From positions 1 to 64,000 of the forward strand of contig NZ_RJVG01000006.1 of NCBI RefSeq assembly GCF_003752155.1: a stretch of 64,000 bases of DNA. The letters are read 5' to 3'. Of the stretch, positions 35,901 to 43,770 are shown in pieces. The first letter of the stretch is position 1. Each line of letters begins with the position of its first letter. This stretch comes from Mobilisporobacter senegalensis (GTDB lineage Bacteria > Bacillota > Clostridia > Lachnospirales > Lachnospiraceae). The notes under the pieces are model-generated. The model did not search any database. It was given only the letters and a program-made list of their open reading frames with translations, and had not been told where the DNA came from. The translations under genes were made by a program, and so were the position numbers.

Positions 35901-36494
35901 AATTTGAAGATTAATTGGGATTTTTTTATGAACAGCAATTAGAAATTCTTCTAAAGCTGTATTAAGATTGGTACTTTTCATAAGATTATCATATATCATT
36001 TTATTTTTATGATCATTATGTAAAAATACCCTTTCAAACTCCGTCGATCTGAACAGTTCCAACGCACCTGTCCAATTCTCTTTCGCAAGATCAGCAAATT
36101 GAAATAAATCTTTCATTTTACCAAAAGATGTAACATAAAATGGAGCTATCACCTGAATTGAAACAGGCAGCACAACCTCTTTGCAATTACTGATAATTGA
36201 GATTTCCACATGATAAGATTCTCCAGAAACCAATTCCTGCCCATCAATCTTAAATTGTATTTCATTCTCAACATCACTAAACTGGTTATCCGTAAAAGTG
36301 ATTATTTTTTTAGAGGAATATACAATCCCTTTTATGGCAGAATGATTACTATTGGTAATTATAAAAGAACCTGAAGACTCCTTACCTTCCTCGAGATTAA
36401 TCTCAATATGATCTACAGATAAAATAATTTCCGGTGTTTCATAATCAAATTTACATCTTGATAATTGTTCTATCGTATCTCTCAACCTGTTCAC
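32925..36494 (-). CDS. Giant Ig-like and alpha-solenoid protein (DUF5717-like)
   Basis: 1189 residues, first gene of the cluster. Two Ig-like or MSP-like beta domains lie near the N-terminus (about 20-115, IEINLEEGKESSGSFIITNS; about 205-290, WGYLEVDISTDTSFISLEHT). They are followed by about 750 residues of TPR-like helices and a beta-rich C-terminal part (about 1060-1150). No signal peptide or membrane helix, so it is probably cytosolic. The layout suggests a large scaffold. I associate it with DUF5717 from memory. In this cluster it would be the central organiser, with the Hsp70-like protein as nucleotide-binding partner and the 400-residue protein as anchor. All functional statements are inference. 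Confidence 0.78.
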   Translation of the reverse strand: MNRLRDTIEQLSRCKFDYETPEIILSVDHIEINLEEGKESSGSFIITNSNHSAIKGIVYSSKKIITFTDNQFSDVENEIQFKIDGQELVSGESYHVEISIISNCKEVVLPVSIQVIAPFYVTSFGKMKDLFQFADLAKENWTGALELFRSTEFERVFLHNDHKNKMIYDNLMKSTNLNTALEEFLIAVHKKIPINLQIDKQNLEYKIDSVESFMDRITLTKDQWGYLEVDISTDTSFISLEHTTVRPENFIGNSYGLEFIINPSYLRDGRNFGRIFITTYNQVFVVNIICHYIKETRIREEHNRLNKRCQLELTKSYLKFRLGTIKLNEYIQEAEGILHKISGSPNQILYTMLTAHLYIITEQEEKAGQLLDTLNDYENEFKQSAGLKYCAYLYLKALYHKEQNIIDHAVREIRYIYENGHKDHRILWFLLYLDKNYEENIMYKLAQIKEQVLSGTHSPILYFEALNILNKEPSLLHEIGIFEFHIINFGIKYEAIGKDMAAQFTYLAGREKTYRYNIFKNLVILYDKYYSEEILTGICSLLIKGQKTDKKYFQWYRLGVEAQLKITGLHESYMYSIDEESNIILSSPILLYFIYNSNLSDNKKAYLYAYIIRNKAQNASIYRTYLKQMENFCMKQIGSHNINRNLSIIYEDLLTKDMITESVAYDLPYIMFRHVIKCDNHKIKGVVVVHKELKTESYVPLVEGEAQINIFTENAEVFFVDHNENRHLSAIDYKITKLMNSDRFIDICYNYQIDNYMLLLSLAEKINKYQKFDDNAVLVREKVIHLSDLREEYFKMYFWDLIQYHHDSLDGNYLFNHLLHLNIKCLNKFERAQVLEYAIVAGMYMEVFSFIIEYGFEQISVKRLLKLCRELIARYDKEVNEEFKEEFITICFYVFHSGKYDDTILQFLVKYYNGTTKDMYELWKISKEFNLTTTELEERLLGQMLFAKSYVGNPLEIFASYYGLGHNSKLIKGFLSFYAYRYLVHDRVVDEELFSIIQKELVIAENDVCMLAVLKYFSIKNELSEEEIKFAKFHVFEYIKKGFSLPFFQKFQKSFQLPSYISDKYYVEYITDPKKKVVIHYRINKDSNEEFISQTMNNVYLGIHVKEFIIFYDEELQYYITEKDENGESITESISVKIDKTMDEEDNSKYNLINLMLMAKELKDDKTLVQLMENYMRSEFIKNGLIKMK

Positions 36495-36516
36495 CCACTA
36501 TTAATGTTCTTTTTTC

Positions 36517-36544
36517 TTGCACTTTCGTTATAATAAGCTATAAT
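36517..36544 (+). promoter_or_regulatory. Candidate sigma-A promoter of the CobD-like gene
   Basis: TTGCAC, 16 nt, TATAAT, ending about 60 bp before the ATG, in the 109-bp divergent region shared with the four-gene cluster. For the opposite strand TTGACG occurs but no convincing -10 box was found. Confidence 0.45.
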
Positions 36545-36603
36545 AATTATAAACTAATCGTCAAAAATTAGCAATAAGCCAGTAATAAAGAAAGAGGGAT
36601 TTT

Positions 36604-37701
36604 ATGATAAAGCATAGTGATCATTTTCATGGAAGTGATTTAGAGAAAATAGAACAGATATATCGTATAAAAAAAGAGGATATTACCAGCTTTAGCGCTA
36701 ACGTAAATCCTCTGGGCATATCACCAGAACTTAGGAAAACCCTGGCTGATAAAATAGATGCAATCACCAGTTATCCTGACCGGGAATATACATCTTTGAG
36801 AAAATGTATTGGCAATTATGTGAATACTGATTTTAATCACATTATTGTAGGAAATGGTTCTACAGAGCTGATTTCTCTATTTATACAGATTAAGCATCCA
36901 AAAAAAGCTATCATGATAGGACCTACTTATTCTGAATATGAACGAGAAATATCTCTTGGCGGCGGCAGTTCTCTGTATTATCGTCTGGATGAAGAGAGTG
37001 ACTTTAACCTGGATATGAAATCCCTGGATAATGAATTAAAACCGGATGTTGATTTATTAATCATTTGCAACCCCAACAATCCCACCTCATCGGCTATTAA
37101 AAATGAAGATATGAGAAAAATCCTTGATATCTGCAAGCAGAGAGATATCTTCGTAATGGTAGATGAGACATATGTTGAATTTGCAGAGGATATGAATCTA
37201 ATTACCTCTATTCCTCTTACTGAATATTATAATAATATATTAATACTCCGGGGCATCAGCAAATTTTTTGCTGCTCCGGGATTGCGCCTTGGCTATGCAA
37301 TTTGTGGTAATGAAGATTTATTAAAAGAAATTAACAAGAGAAAAAATCCTTGGACCATTAACAGTCTGGCAGTAATTGCAGGAGAAATTATGTTTTCTGA
37401 CGAGGAGTATATCCTAAGAACGAAAGAATTGATTTCTTCAGAAAGAACAAGAATCTGTAACACCTTAAATAAATGTGATAATATCAAAGTGTTTCCACCT
37501 GTTGCTAATTTTGTTCTCATAAAAATATTAAAGGAGAATATCACTGCCAGGGATTTATTTGATAATGCAATAAAAAAAGGGCTGATGATAAGAGATTGTT
37601 CCACCTTTCCCTTTTTAGATCAGCAATATATTCGTTTTTGTTTTATGTCTCCTGAGAAAAATGATGAACTTTTAAAAATTTTGCTTGAAAGTTTAAAATA
37701 G
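36604..37701 (+). CDS. CobD-like PLP enzyme (threonine-phosphate decarboxylase / HisC family)
   Basis: 365 residues, fold type I aminotransferase. PLP lysine is Lys220 in RGISKFFAAPGLRLGY; other motifs are NPNNPTS (156-162) and DETYVEF (187-193). The N-terminal HGSDLEKIEQIY and FSANVNPLGIS, and SYPDREYTSLR and PTYSEYERE, resemble CobD, which makes aminopropanol phosphate for cobalamin. HisC-type aminotransferases share the fold, and no cob or his gene is adjacent, so the substrate is uncertain. A B12-dependent ribonucleotide reductase lies about 7 kb away. Its 3' end overlaps the convergent phosphoesterase gene by 9 bp. AGAGGG precedes the ATG. Confidence 0.8.
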   Translation: MIKHSDHFHGSDLEKIEQIYRIKKEDITSFSANVNPLGISPELRKTLADKIDAITSYPDREYTSLRKCIGNYVNTDFNHIIVGNGSTELISLFIQIKHPKKAIMIGPTYSEYEREISLGGGSSLYYRLDEESDFNLDMKSLDNELKPDVDLLIICNPNNPTSSAIKNEDMRKILDICKQRDIFVMVDETYVEFAEDMNLITSIPLTEYYNNILILRGISKFFAAPGLRLGYAICGNEDLLKEINKRKNPWTINSLAVIAGEIMFSDEEYILRTKELISSERTRICNTLNKCDNIKVFPPVANFVLIKILKENITARDLFDNAIKKGLMIRDCSTFPFLDQQYIRFCFMSPEKNDELLKILLESLK

Positions 37702-38580
37702 TATTGTTCTTGCAGCTTCCTGCCAATATTTTTCAGGAATACCGAACCACCCCACCGTTTCACCGGCTTGAACCGCAAGGTCATAAGCAGCTTTAGCACA
37801 AATTGGTGCATAATTAATACCCGTCTCTATTGATTTCATGATTAGTTTAGGCCATAACTTAGCTTTCTCCATAATTTCACTTTGATAAAATATTTCACAC
37901 AATTTTTCAAAGTCATAAGGGATACTAAGTAATTGGTATTTCCAGACGGATTCCTCATTATTCCACTCCAGCATTGCCATGTGTGCCTGTTCTTTCACAC
38001 CAATCGCAACACCTACAGACCCTGGGTTAATGAGCAACTTACCATATTTTGAATATGCAAACTGTTTATGACTATGGCCGCATAACAGATAATCTGTATC
38101 TAATGATTCAAGATATTTATCCGTATTCTCCTGATTGGCATATAATAATTCTCTTGTTAAACCAGGAGAACCATGTGCTATCGTAATAGGGAGCGTCCCA
38201 TTAATGAAAACGATTTCCTTATTATTTCGGGTTCTGAAACATTCAATATCTTCCTTGGTCAGATTCTCATAAGTATATAAAAGACTACCTTTTTCAGAAG
38301 AATAGGTCCACCTGTTAAACGGTTCCTCACCATCCGCATGTTTTATAAAATATTCTTCACGATTTCCATTAATATGCCAGGTTTGGTATCTTTCATCCAA
38401 CTGTTTTATCAGGGATAAAGTATCTTGAGGGTCAGGACAATCACTAATGTTATCTCCCAGGAATATAATACCATCAACTTCATTATCATCTATATACTCA
38501 ATGCAGGCATTTAAGGCTACATTATTGCTATGAATATCACTTAATACTGCTATTCTCATGCTCATCTCTCTCATTTCCAT
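37693..38580 (-). CDS. Calcineurin-like metallophosphoesterase
   Basis: Up to 295 residues. Metal-binding motifs are DIHSN (about 15-19), GDNISD (about 41-46), NGNREE (about 72-77), HGSPG (about 136-140) and GHSH (about 168-171). The GNR in place of the usual GNH/GNC is a small deviation. Several in-frame ATG codons occur at the start (residues 1, 3, 6 and 8); homologues usually begin just before the first strand, here MRIAVLSDIH (ATG at 38559), so the true protein may be 288 residues. Substrate unknown; such proteins act on phosphodiesters or phosphoproteins. It is a single gene, convergent with the CobD-like gene. Confidence 0.85.
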   Translation of the reverse strand: MEMREMSMRIAVLSDIHSNNVALNACIEYIDDNEVDGIIFLGDNISDCPDPQDTLSLIKQLDERYQTWHINGNREEYFIKHADGEEPFNRWTYSSEKGSLLYTYENLTKEDIECFRTRNNKEIVFINGTLPITIAHGSPGLTRELLYANQENTDKYLESLDTDYLLCGHSHKQFAYSKYGKLLINPGSVGVAIGVKEQAHMAMLEWNNEESVWKYQLLSIPYDFEKLCEIFYQSEIMEKAKLWPKLIMKSIETGINYAPICAKAAYDLAVQAGETVGWFGIPEKYWQEAARTILF

Positions 38581-38722
38581 CCATCTTTTGAGTTAAGTTT
38601 CACTTGATATATAGTATAATATATTAATTCATAGAATTCCACATTATTTATAATGGTAATTTTAATAATAAAAGGCATTAACATGGTTAAGTTACCTTGC
38701 CCATATTAACACCTTTATATGA

Positions 38723-39997
38723 TTATCTGCGAATTATTTCGTCTCTGCCAGGACCATTGGATACTAATGTAACTGGTACTTCAAGCTCTTTTTCAATGAA
38801 TTCAATATATTTCCTGCAATTTTCAGGCAGTTCTTCATAATTCTTAATTCCCCGGATCTCTTGTTTCCATCCTGGTAACTTCGTATATACAGGTTTTGCT
38901 TTTGCTAATTGTACAGTTGTTGGAAAATCTCTTGTTACTTTACCATCGATTTCATAACCAATACAGATAGAAAGTTCATCAAGATAGCCTAATACATCAA
39001 GAACTGTCAATGCAACTTCTGTTGCACCTTGAATTCTGCAGCCATATCTGGAAGCAACTGCATCAAACCATCCCATTCTTCTTGGTCGTCCTGTAGTTGC
39101 ACCATATTCACCACCATCACCGCCACGTCTTCTAAGTTCATCCGCTTCTTCACCAAAAATTTCGCTGACAAATTCACCGGCACCCACAGCACTTGAATAT
39201 GCTTTTACAACAGTGATGATATTTTTAATTTCATATGGAGGGATACCCGCTCCAATAGCACCATATGCTGCTAAAGTTGAAGAGGATGTTACCATCGGAT
39301 AAATTCCAAAGTCAGGGTCTTTGAGAGAACCTAATTGGCCTTCTAACAGAATATTCTTACCAGCTTTTATTGCATCATTTAAGAATGCTGAAGTATCACA
39401 TACATATGGTTCAACCATCTGCTTATATTCTAATAATAAGTTAAATAATTCTTCTTCGTTGATCTTTGGTTTATGATATAGATGTTCCAATATAACATTT
39501 TTTTGCTCGCAAACTCTTGAAATCTTATCTTTTAAAGTTACTTCATCAAATAATTCAGATACCTGGAAACCAATTTTAGCATATTTATCAGAATAAAATG
39601 GAGCAATCCCTGATTTTGTAGAACCAAAAGATTTGCCACCCAATCTTTCTTCTTCATATTGATCGAACAGAATATGATAAGGCATTAATATTTGAGCACG
39701 GTCAGATACTAATATCTTTGGTGTTGGTACACCTTTTTCAACAATACTTTTAATCTCATTAAATAAATAGGGTATATTTAATGCCACTCCATTACCTATG
39801 ATACTTGTTGTATGATCATAGAATACACCTGATGGTAATAAATGAAGAGCGAATTTTCCATAGTTATTGATAATAGTATGCCCAGCATTGCTTCCACCTT
39901 GAAATCTTACAATGATATCGGATTCCTGCCCAAGCATATCTGTAATCTTGCCTTTTCCTTCATCTCCCCAGTTAGCTCCTACAATTGCTTTTACCAT
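38723..39997 (-). CDS. purA: Adenylosuccinate synthetase
   Basis: 424 residues. Catalyses the GTP-dependent joining of IMP and aspartate, the first committed step to AMP. GTP-binding P-loop GANWGDEGKGKITD with catalytic Asp and GHTI (His) at residues 39-42 are at the N-terminus; GATTGRPRRMGWFDA is the conserved IMP/active-site stretch (about 299-313). Length is typical. AGGAGG precedes the ATG. Single gene with about 240 bp upstream; no purine riboswitch was recognised there. Confidence 0.97.
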   Translation of the reverse strand: MVKAIVGANWGDEGKGKITDMLGQESDIIVRFQGGSNAGHTIINNYGKFALHLLPSGVFYDHTTSIIGNGVALNIPYLFNEIKSIVEKGVPTPKILVSDRAQILMPYHILFDQYEEERLGGKSFGSTKSGIAPFYSDKYAKIGFQVSELFDEVTLKDKISRVCEQKNVILEHLYHKPKINEEELFNLLLEYKQMVEPYVCDTSAFLNDAIKAGKNILLEGQLGSLKDPDFGIYPMVTSSSTLAAYGAIGAGIPPYEIKNIITVVKAYSSAVGAGEFVSEIFGEEADELRRRGGDGGEYGATTGRPRRMGWFDAVASRYGCRIQGATEVALTVLDVLGYLDELSICIGYEIDGKVTRDFPTTVQLAKAKPVYTKLPGWKQEIRGIKNYEELPENCRKYIEFIEKELEVPVTLVSNGPGRDEIIRR

Positions 39998-40193
39998 AGT
40001 ATCTTCCTCCTAAAAAGTTAAGTATTCATGAATAGTAATATCCATAATTATTTGTATTAGTCAAGATTGCCCTATTACTTTCTAAGTATACTATAGCAAT
40101 TTCCATAAGTAAAATTAATATTAATTATGATGTATATAATCTTATGTTATGTAGTTTAAATAAATCTGTCTGACCATTTCTCTGTAAATGATA

Positions 40194-40221
40194 TCCATAA
40201 TTTTCTTTACTGAAAATTATG
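40194..40221. repeat. Perfect hairpin upstream of purA
   Basis: CCATAATTTTC-TTTACT-GAAAATTATGG, 11-bp arms. It lies just after the stop of the 52-residue ORF. There is no T tract, so a terminator role is unproven; it may protect the 3' end of the small-gene transcript. Confidence 0.5.
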
Positions 40222-40234
40222 GAATTTTACAGTA

Positions 40235-40393
40235 CTATATAGTATCACTTCTTAAAGACATAAATTTAATATATCTTTTTAATAACTCAACTGCTCTTGC
40301 TTCATCCGTATATTTTGGAAGCCTATCGTCCTTTTGTAATTTTTCTAATAAACTATAAAGTTCATCTAATTCCAATAGTGTTAGATTCCTCAT
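40235..40393 (-). CDS. Small helical protein of 52 residues
   Basis: Unrecognised ORF starting MRNLTLLELDELYSLLEK. I chose this start over the upstream in-frame ATG at 40435 because AAAAGGAGAAAAAGG directly precedes it. The product is highly charged and probably two helices. Its start lies inside the preceding 48-residue ORF, out of frame (30-bp overlap), which suggests coupled translation. Confidence 0.6.
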   Translation of the reverse strand: MRNLTLLELDELYSLLEKLQKDDRLPKYTDEARAVELLKRYIKFMSLRSDTI

Positions 40394-40508
40394 CCTTTTT
40401 CTCCTTTTCAAATCCAGTAACTCGCCCATTCTCAATAACTGTTATCTTATCCATGAATTCATACATATCTAGGCAATCTTGAATTGTAATAGCATCATAA
40501 TTCATCAT
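40362..40508 (-). CDS. Small acidic protein of 48 residues
   Basis: Unrecognised ORF starting MMNYDAITIQDCLDMYEF, followed by KITVIENGRVTGF, which looks like a short beta hairpin. GGAAGG lies 5-8 nt upstream of the paired ATG codons. It overlaps the start of the 52-residue ORF. The two form a tiny operon of unknown role. Confidence 0.58.
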   Translation of the reverse strand: MMNYDAITIQDCLDMYEFMDKITVIENGRVTGFEKEKKDEESNTIGIR

Positions 40509-40690
40509 TTACACCTTCCTTCCCTGATTACGAAAACGAATTCGATTATAACTTGTCAGCTTTCAAATTATTCCTTATATATGTATGATGCATAGCTTGT
40601 CTATATTGCCAGTTTTCTTATAAAATGCATTATAAAATGAATAAATAGCTGATATCTACAAACAATACGCCTATGAAAGGAGATTTATAA

Positions 40691-40891
40691 ATGGAATTAA
40701 ATAATTTTAATAATAGTAAAAGTACTCCGTCAAAAAGAACTGGATTCCACAGTAATATAAGCTCAGATTCTGAAGTAAATCCAAAACCTGCTGGCAATGA
40801 CAGTCCGGAAATCCATATTCCGAAACCATCCAATGCCACAAATGATATCCCAATAGAGGTACCGGGAAGAGGTGCCCATGGAGATCAATAG
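40691..40891 (+). CDS. Small disordered, Pro/Asn/Ser-rich protein
   Basis: 66 residues, low complexity and hydrophilic (begins MELNNFNNSKS, ends PGRGAHGDQ), with no membrane segment. AAAGGAG lies 9 nt before the ATG. Its last codons are part of a 20-bp perfect hairpin. Composition resembles small spore- or surface-associated proteins but no family is recognised. It lies about 120 bp upstream of the LysM-GH18-like gene on the same strand. Confidence 0.55.
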   Translation: MELNNFNNSKSTPSKRTGFHSNISSDSEVNPKPAGNDSPEIHIPKPSNATNDIPIEVPGRGAHGDQ

Positions 40892-40921
40892 AGAAGCTTA
40901 TGCTTCTCTATTGATCTCCAT
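40878..40921 (+). terminator. Perfect 20-bp hairpin at the end of the small ORF
   Basis: ATGGAGATCAATAGAGAAGC and its exact reverse complement separated by TTAT. The left arm includes the stop codon of the 66-residue ORF. The following bases (TTACTATATAAG) are not a T run, so this may be a 3'-protecting hairpin rather than a true terminator. Confidence 0.6.
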
Positions 40922-41010
40922 TACTATATAAGCACCGGAAGTTTTCCCTATTATCACACTTAAATCCTTTCATCATATAATAAAAATAAGTCAATTAAGC
41001 GGAGCTGTCT

Positions 41011-42306
41011 ATGATAATACATGTGGTACAACCAGGTGAAGCAATCTATCAAATAGCAGAAAAATATAATATACCGGTTACCAGATTGATAAATGAAAAT
41101 GGACTAATTGATATAAATAATTTGGTAGTTGGGCAGACCATTGTATTAACTTATCCAGAACAGACTTATATAGTCAGAGAAGGAGATTCGTTAGCAAGTA
41201 TCGCAAGCGCTCATGATGTTACTATACTGCAATTATTGAGGAATAACCCTTATCTGTCTGATAGAGAATTTCTTTTACCTGGTGAATCCATTGTAGTCAG
41301 TTACAATACTGAGAGTGAAATATCAACCAATGGTTATGCCTATCCATTTATAGATATGGATATCCTGAGAAAAACCTTACCTTTTTTAACTTATTTGACA
41401 ATATTTAATTATAGGTCAATTGGAGGCGGGGAAATAATTGGAGAAGATGAAACTGAAATCATTCAATTAGCCAAAGAATACAGTGTAGCTCCAATTATGT
41501 CCTTGTCTACTTTGACATATCAGGGAGAAGGCAATGTAGACGTTGTGAATAGTATATTAAATAGCGAAGTTCTTCAGGAGCATCATATTAACAATATTCT
41601 GAACATTCTGGAAACTAAAGATTATTATGGATTAAATGTTTCCATAGTACATCTGAATCCGGAAAATCAAAAACTTTATGAGAATTATATCACAAAATTA
41701 TATAGCCGGTTAAGAGAGGACGGATATTTATTGTTCCTTACAATAACACCAAGGACGGTTATCGTTAATAATCAGCTTACTCTTGAAAGACTGGACTATA
41801 CTAACCTTGGCCAGATGGCAGATAGTATATTACTTCTCTCATATGGATGGGGATATTCTTCCGGACCTCCTTCCGCTGCAACTCCTGCTTATATGGTACG
41901 GATGATTTTAGACCACACAGTTCCATTGATACCACCCGAAAAAATTTTTATAGGTTTATCAACAATTGGATATGACTGGCAGCTCCCATATATAATAGGT
42001 GTTTCCAGAGCGAACTCTCTTAATACTGATGCAGCCATCTTATTAGCAAGACAGGTTGGTGCTACTATTTACTATGATGAAAATTCTCAAGCGCCTTATT
42101 TTGAATATGTAGATTATAGTTCCGATACCCCAGTACAGCATATTGTATGGTTTAAGGATGCACGAAGTGTAAATGCATTGGCAAGCTTTGTTCCTGAATA
42201 TGGTATCCAGGGTATAAGTATATGGAATATCATGAGTTATTTTGCTCAGTTGTGGCTCGTTATAAATTCACAATACAAAATTAATAAAGTAATACCTGAA
42301 CAATAA
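41011..42306 (+). CDS. LysM-GH18 protein lacking catalytic residues (SleL/YaaH-like)
   Basis: 431 residues: two LysM domains (about 2-47 and 51-96) and a GH18 TIM barrel (about 105-425). The SleL/YaaH family are spore cortex N-acetylglucosaminidases. In the convergent paralogue at 42347-43627 the catalytic motif is LDIDFEY; here the aligned motif is LNVSIVH (residues 208-214), so both aspartates and the catalytic glutamate are gone. The barrel is otherwise conserved (LLSYGWGYSSGPP, IVWFKDARS). No signal peptide, as usual for this family. It is probably a cortex- or coat-binding pseudoenzyme; the frame is intact over its full length, so it is not a decayed gene. Confidence 0.88.
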   Translation: MIIHVVQPGEAIYQIAEKYNIPVTRLINENGLIDINNLVVGQTIVLTYPEQTYIVREGDSLASIASAHDVTILQLLRNNPYLSDREFLLPGESIVVSYNTESEISTNGYAYPFIDMDILRKTLPFLTYLTIFNYRSIGGGEIIGEDETEIIQLAKEYSVAPIMSLSTLTYQGEGNVDVVNSILNSEVLQEHHINNILNILETKDYYGLNVSIVHLNPENQKLYENYITKLYSRLREDGYLLFLTITPRTVIVNNQLTLERLDYTNLGQMADSILLLSYGWGYSSGPPSAATPAYMVRMILDHTVPLIPPEKIFIGLSTIGYDWQLPYIIGVSRANSLNTDAAILLARQVGATIYYDENSQAPYFEYVDYSSDTPVQHIVWFKDARSVNALASFVPEYGIQGISIWNIMSYFAQLWLVINSQYKINKVIPEQ

Positions 42307-42310
42307 AAGC

Positions 42311-42336
42311 AAGGGACTGTTGCGAGACAGTCCCTT
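42311..42336. terminator. Bidirectional terminator between the two LysM-GH18 genes
   Basis: AAGGGACTGT-TGCGAG-ACAGTCCCTT, 10-bp arms. Minus strand is followed by GCTTTTATTG, plus strand by AACTTATG, so it serves the minus-strand gene best. Confidence 0.7.
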
Positions 42337-42346
42337 AACTTATGTC

Positions 42347-43627
42347 TTATATTAATTTAATAATATCGTATAAAGATATCATAACGAGCCAGTTTTGTGG
42401 AAAAGGTCTCATTATTGTCCAATAACTTGCTCCGTTCAGACCATATTCATCAATTAATCTTAATTTTGCATCAATGCTTCTGGCATCTTCAAACCAGACA
42501 ATATGCTCTCTGCGTTCATCATCGTAATAAGTAAAGAACGGAGCTCTTGCCTCTTCATCAAATTCAATGGCTACATTTTCTTCTCTTGCCAGATCTACTG
42601 CTCCCACGTTGCCTACTACAATTGCTCTTGATTCTCCCTGGACAAATGGTAATGTCCAATCATAACCATAATTAGGAATACCCAGTCTTATTATTCTAGG
42701 TTCTATGTCTGTGATTGCATAATCAAGAACTTCTCTTACTTCATTATATGGTGCCACAGCCATTGGCGGCCCGTAAGTATAGCCCCATTCATATGTCATA
42801 AGCAGAGCCCAGTCAACAATCTGGCCAAGTCTTGCATAATCATGTGCTTCATATAATAACCCCGGTTGATCTGCAGATGTCTTTGGTGCCAAGGCAATCA
42901 TAACTTCATATCCTTCTTCATGAGCTCTGTTTGTCACCTTTTCAACAAAATTTATAAACGCTTCTCTATCTTCCGGAAAAATGTACTCAAAATCAATATC
43001 CAGACCGTAATAATTTTTGGCTGCCAGATTTTCCATAATATTTTCAATCAAATTATTTTGAGCCTCTTCATTATTAAGTAATCCACTTGCCAGTTCACTA
43101 TCAAATTCACCTGCTTCTGAATAGGTAGAAACCTGCATAAGCGGAGCCACCCCGTATTCTCTCGCCAATGCTATTATTTCTTCATCGTCAATATCAATAA
43201 GTTCCCCTTCTGGAGTAAATCCATAGGTAAATATAGAGATGTACGTAAGGTATGGAAGGGTTCTTATTAATACTTCCCTGTCGATGTATGGATATGCATA
43301 ACCATTAACTGTTATATCACCTAATTTTTCTCCTTCATAACTAATTACAAGTTCTTCCCCCGGCATAACATCTCTTCCAATAATGCTTGGGTTATTTTGA
43401 AGTATGTTTTGTATACTAACATCATGTTCTATTGCAATGGTATATAAGCTGTCTCCCGGCTCTACTGTATAAACTTCGTCAGGATACATAATCACAAGAG
43501 TTTGCCCTACAACTAATCTGCTTGGATCTTCTATTTCATTATCCCTTATTATTTGTTCATCAGTAACACCGTATCTTCTGGCAATCGAAGCCGGTGTATC
43601 CCCTGATTGTACCACATGAATATCCAT
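42347..43627 (-). CDS. LysM-GH18 spore cortex glycosidase (SleL/YaaH-like)
   Basis: 426 residues: two LysM domains (about 2-46 and 51-95) that bind peptidoglycan, and a GH18 domain (about 105-420) with an intact catalytic motif LDIDFEYI (Asp210, Asp212, Glu214). SleL and YaaH degrade cortex fragments containing muramic lactam during germination. No signal peptide. Convergent with a catalytically dead paralogue. Upstream, a TTCACA-N18-TATAAT promoter-like pair ends near 43732; the -10 also reads CATATAAT, close to the SigE -10, which would fit a sporulation gene. Confidence 0.92.
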   Translation of the reverse strand: MDIHVVQSGDTPASIARRYGVTDEQIIRDNEIEDPSRLVVGQTLVIMYPDEVYTVEPGDSLYTIAIEHDVSIQNILQNNPSIIGRDVMPGEELVISYEGEKLGDITVNGYAYPYIDREVLIRTLPYLTYISIFTYGFTPEGELIDIDDEEIIALAREYGVAPLMQVSTYSEAGEFDSELASGLLNNEEAQNNLIENIMENLAAKNYYGLDIDFEYIFPEDREAFINFVEKVTNRAHEEGYEVMIALAPKTSADQPGLLYEAHDYARLGQIVDWALLMTYEWGYTYGPPMAVAPYNEVREVLDYAITDIEPRIIRLGIPNYGYDWTLPFVQGESRAIVVGNVGAVDLAREENVAIEFDEEARAPFFTYYDDERREHIVWFEDARSIDAKLRLIDEYGLNGASYWTIMRPFPQNWLVMISLYDIIKLI

Positions 43628-43770
43628 ATATCGTCCTCCAAACTACACAAATCAAATCCCCTTGATTTTATTTGGCAGAAACTTCTAATGTGAAATTTCT
43701 TTTCACATTGAGCTACCTTTTTTTTACTATTATATGTGCAGTGAATTTAAAATGTGAATAAAGACATTTT

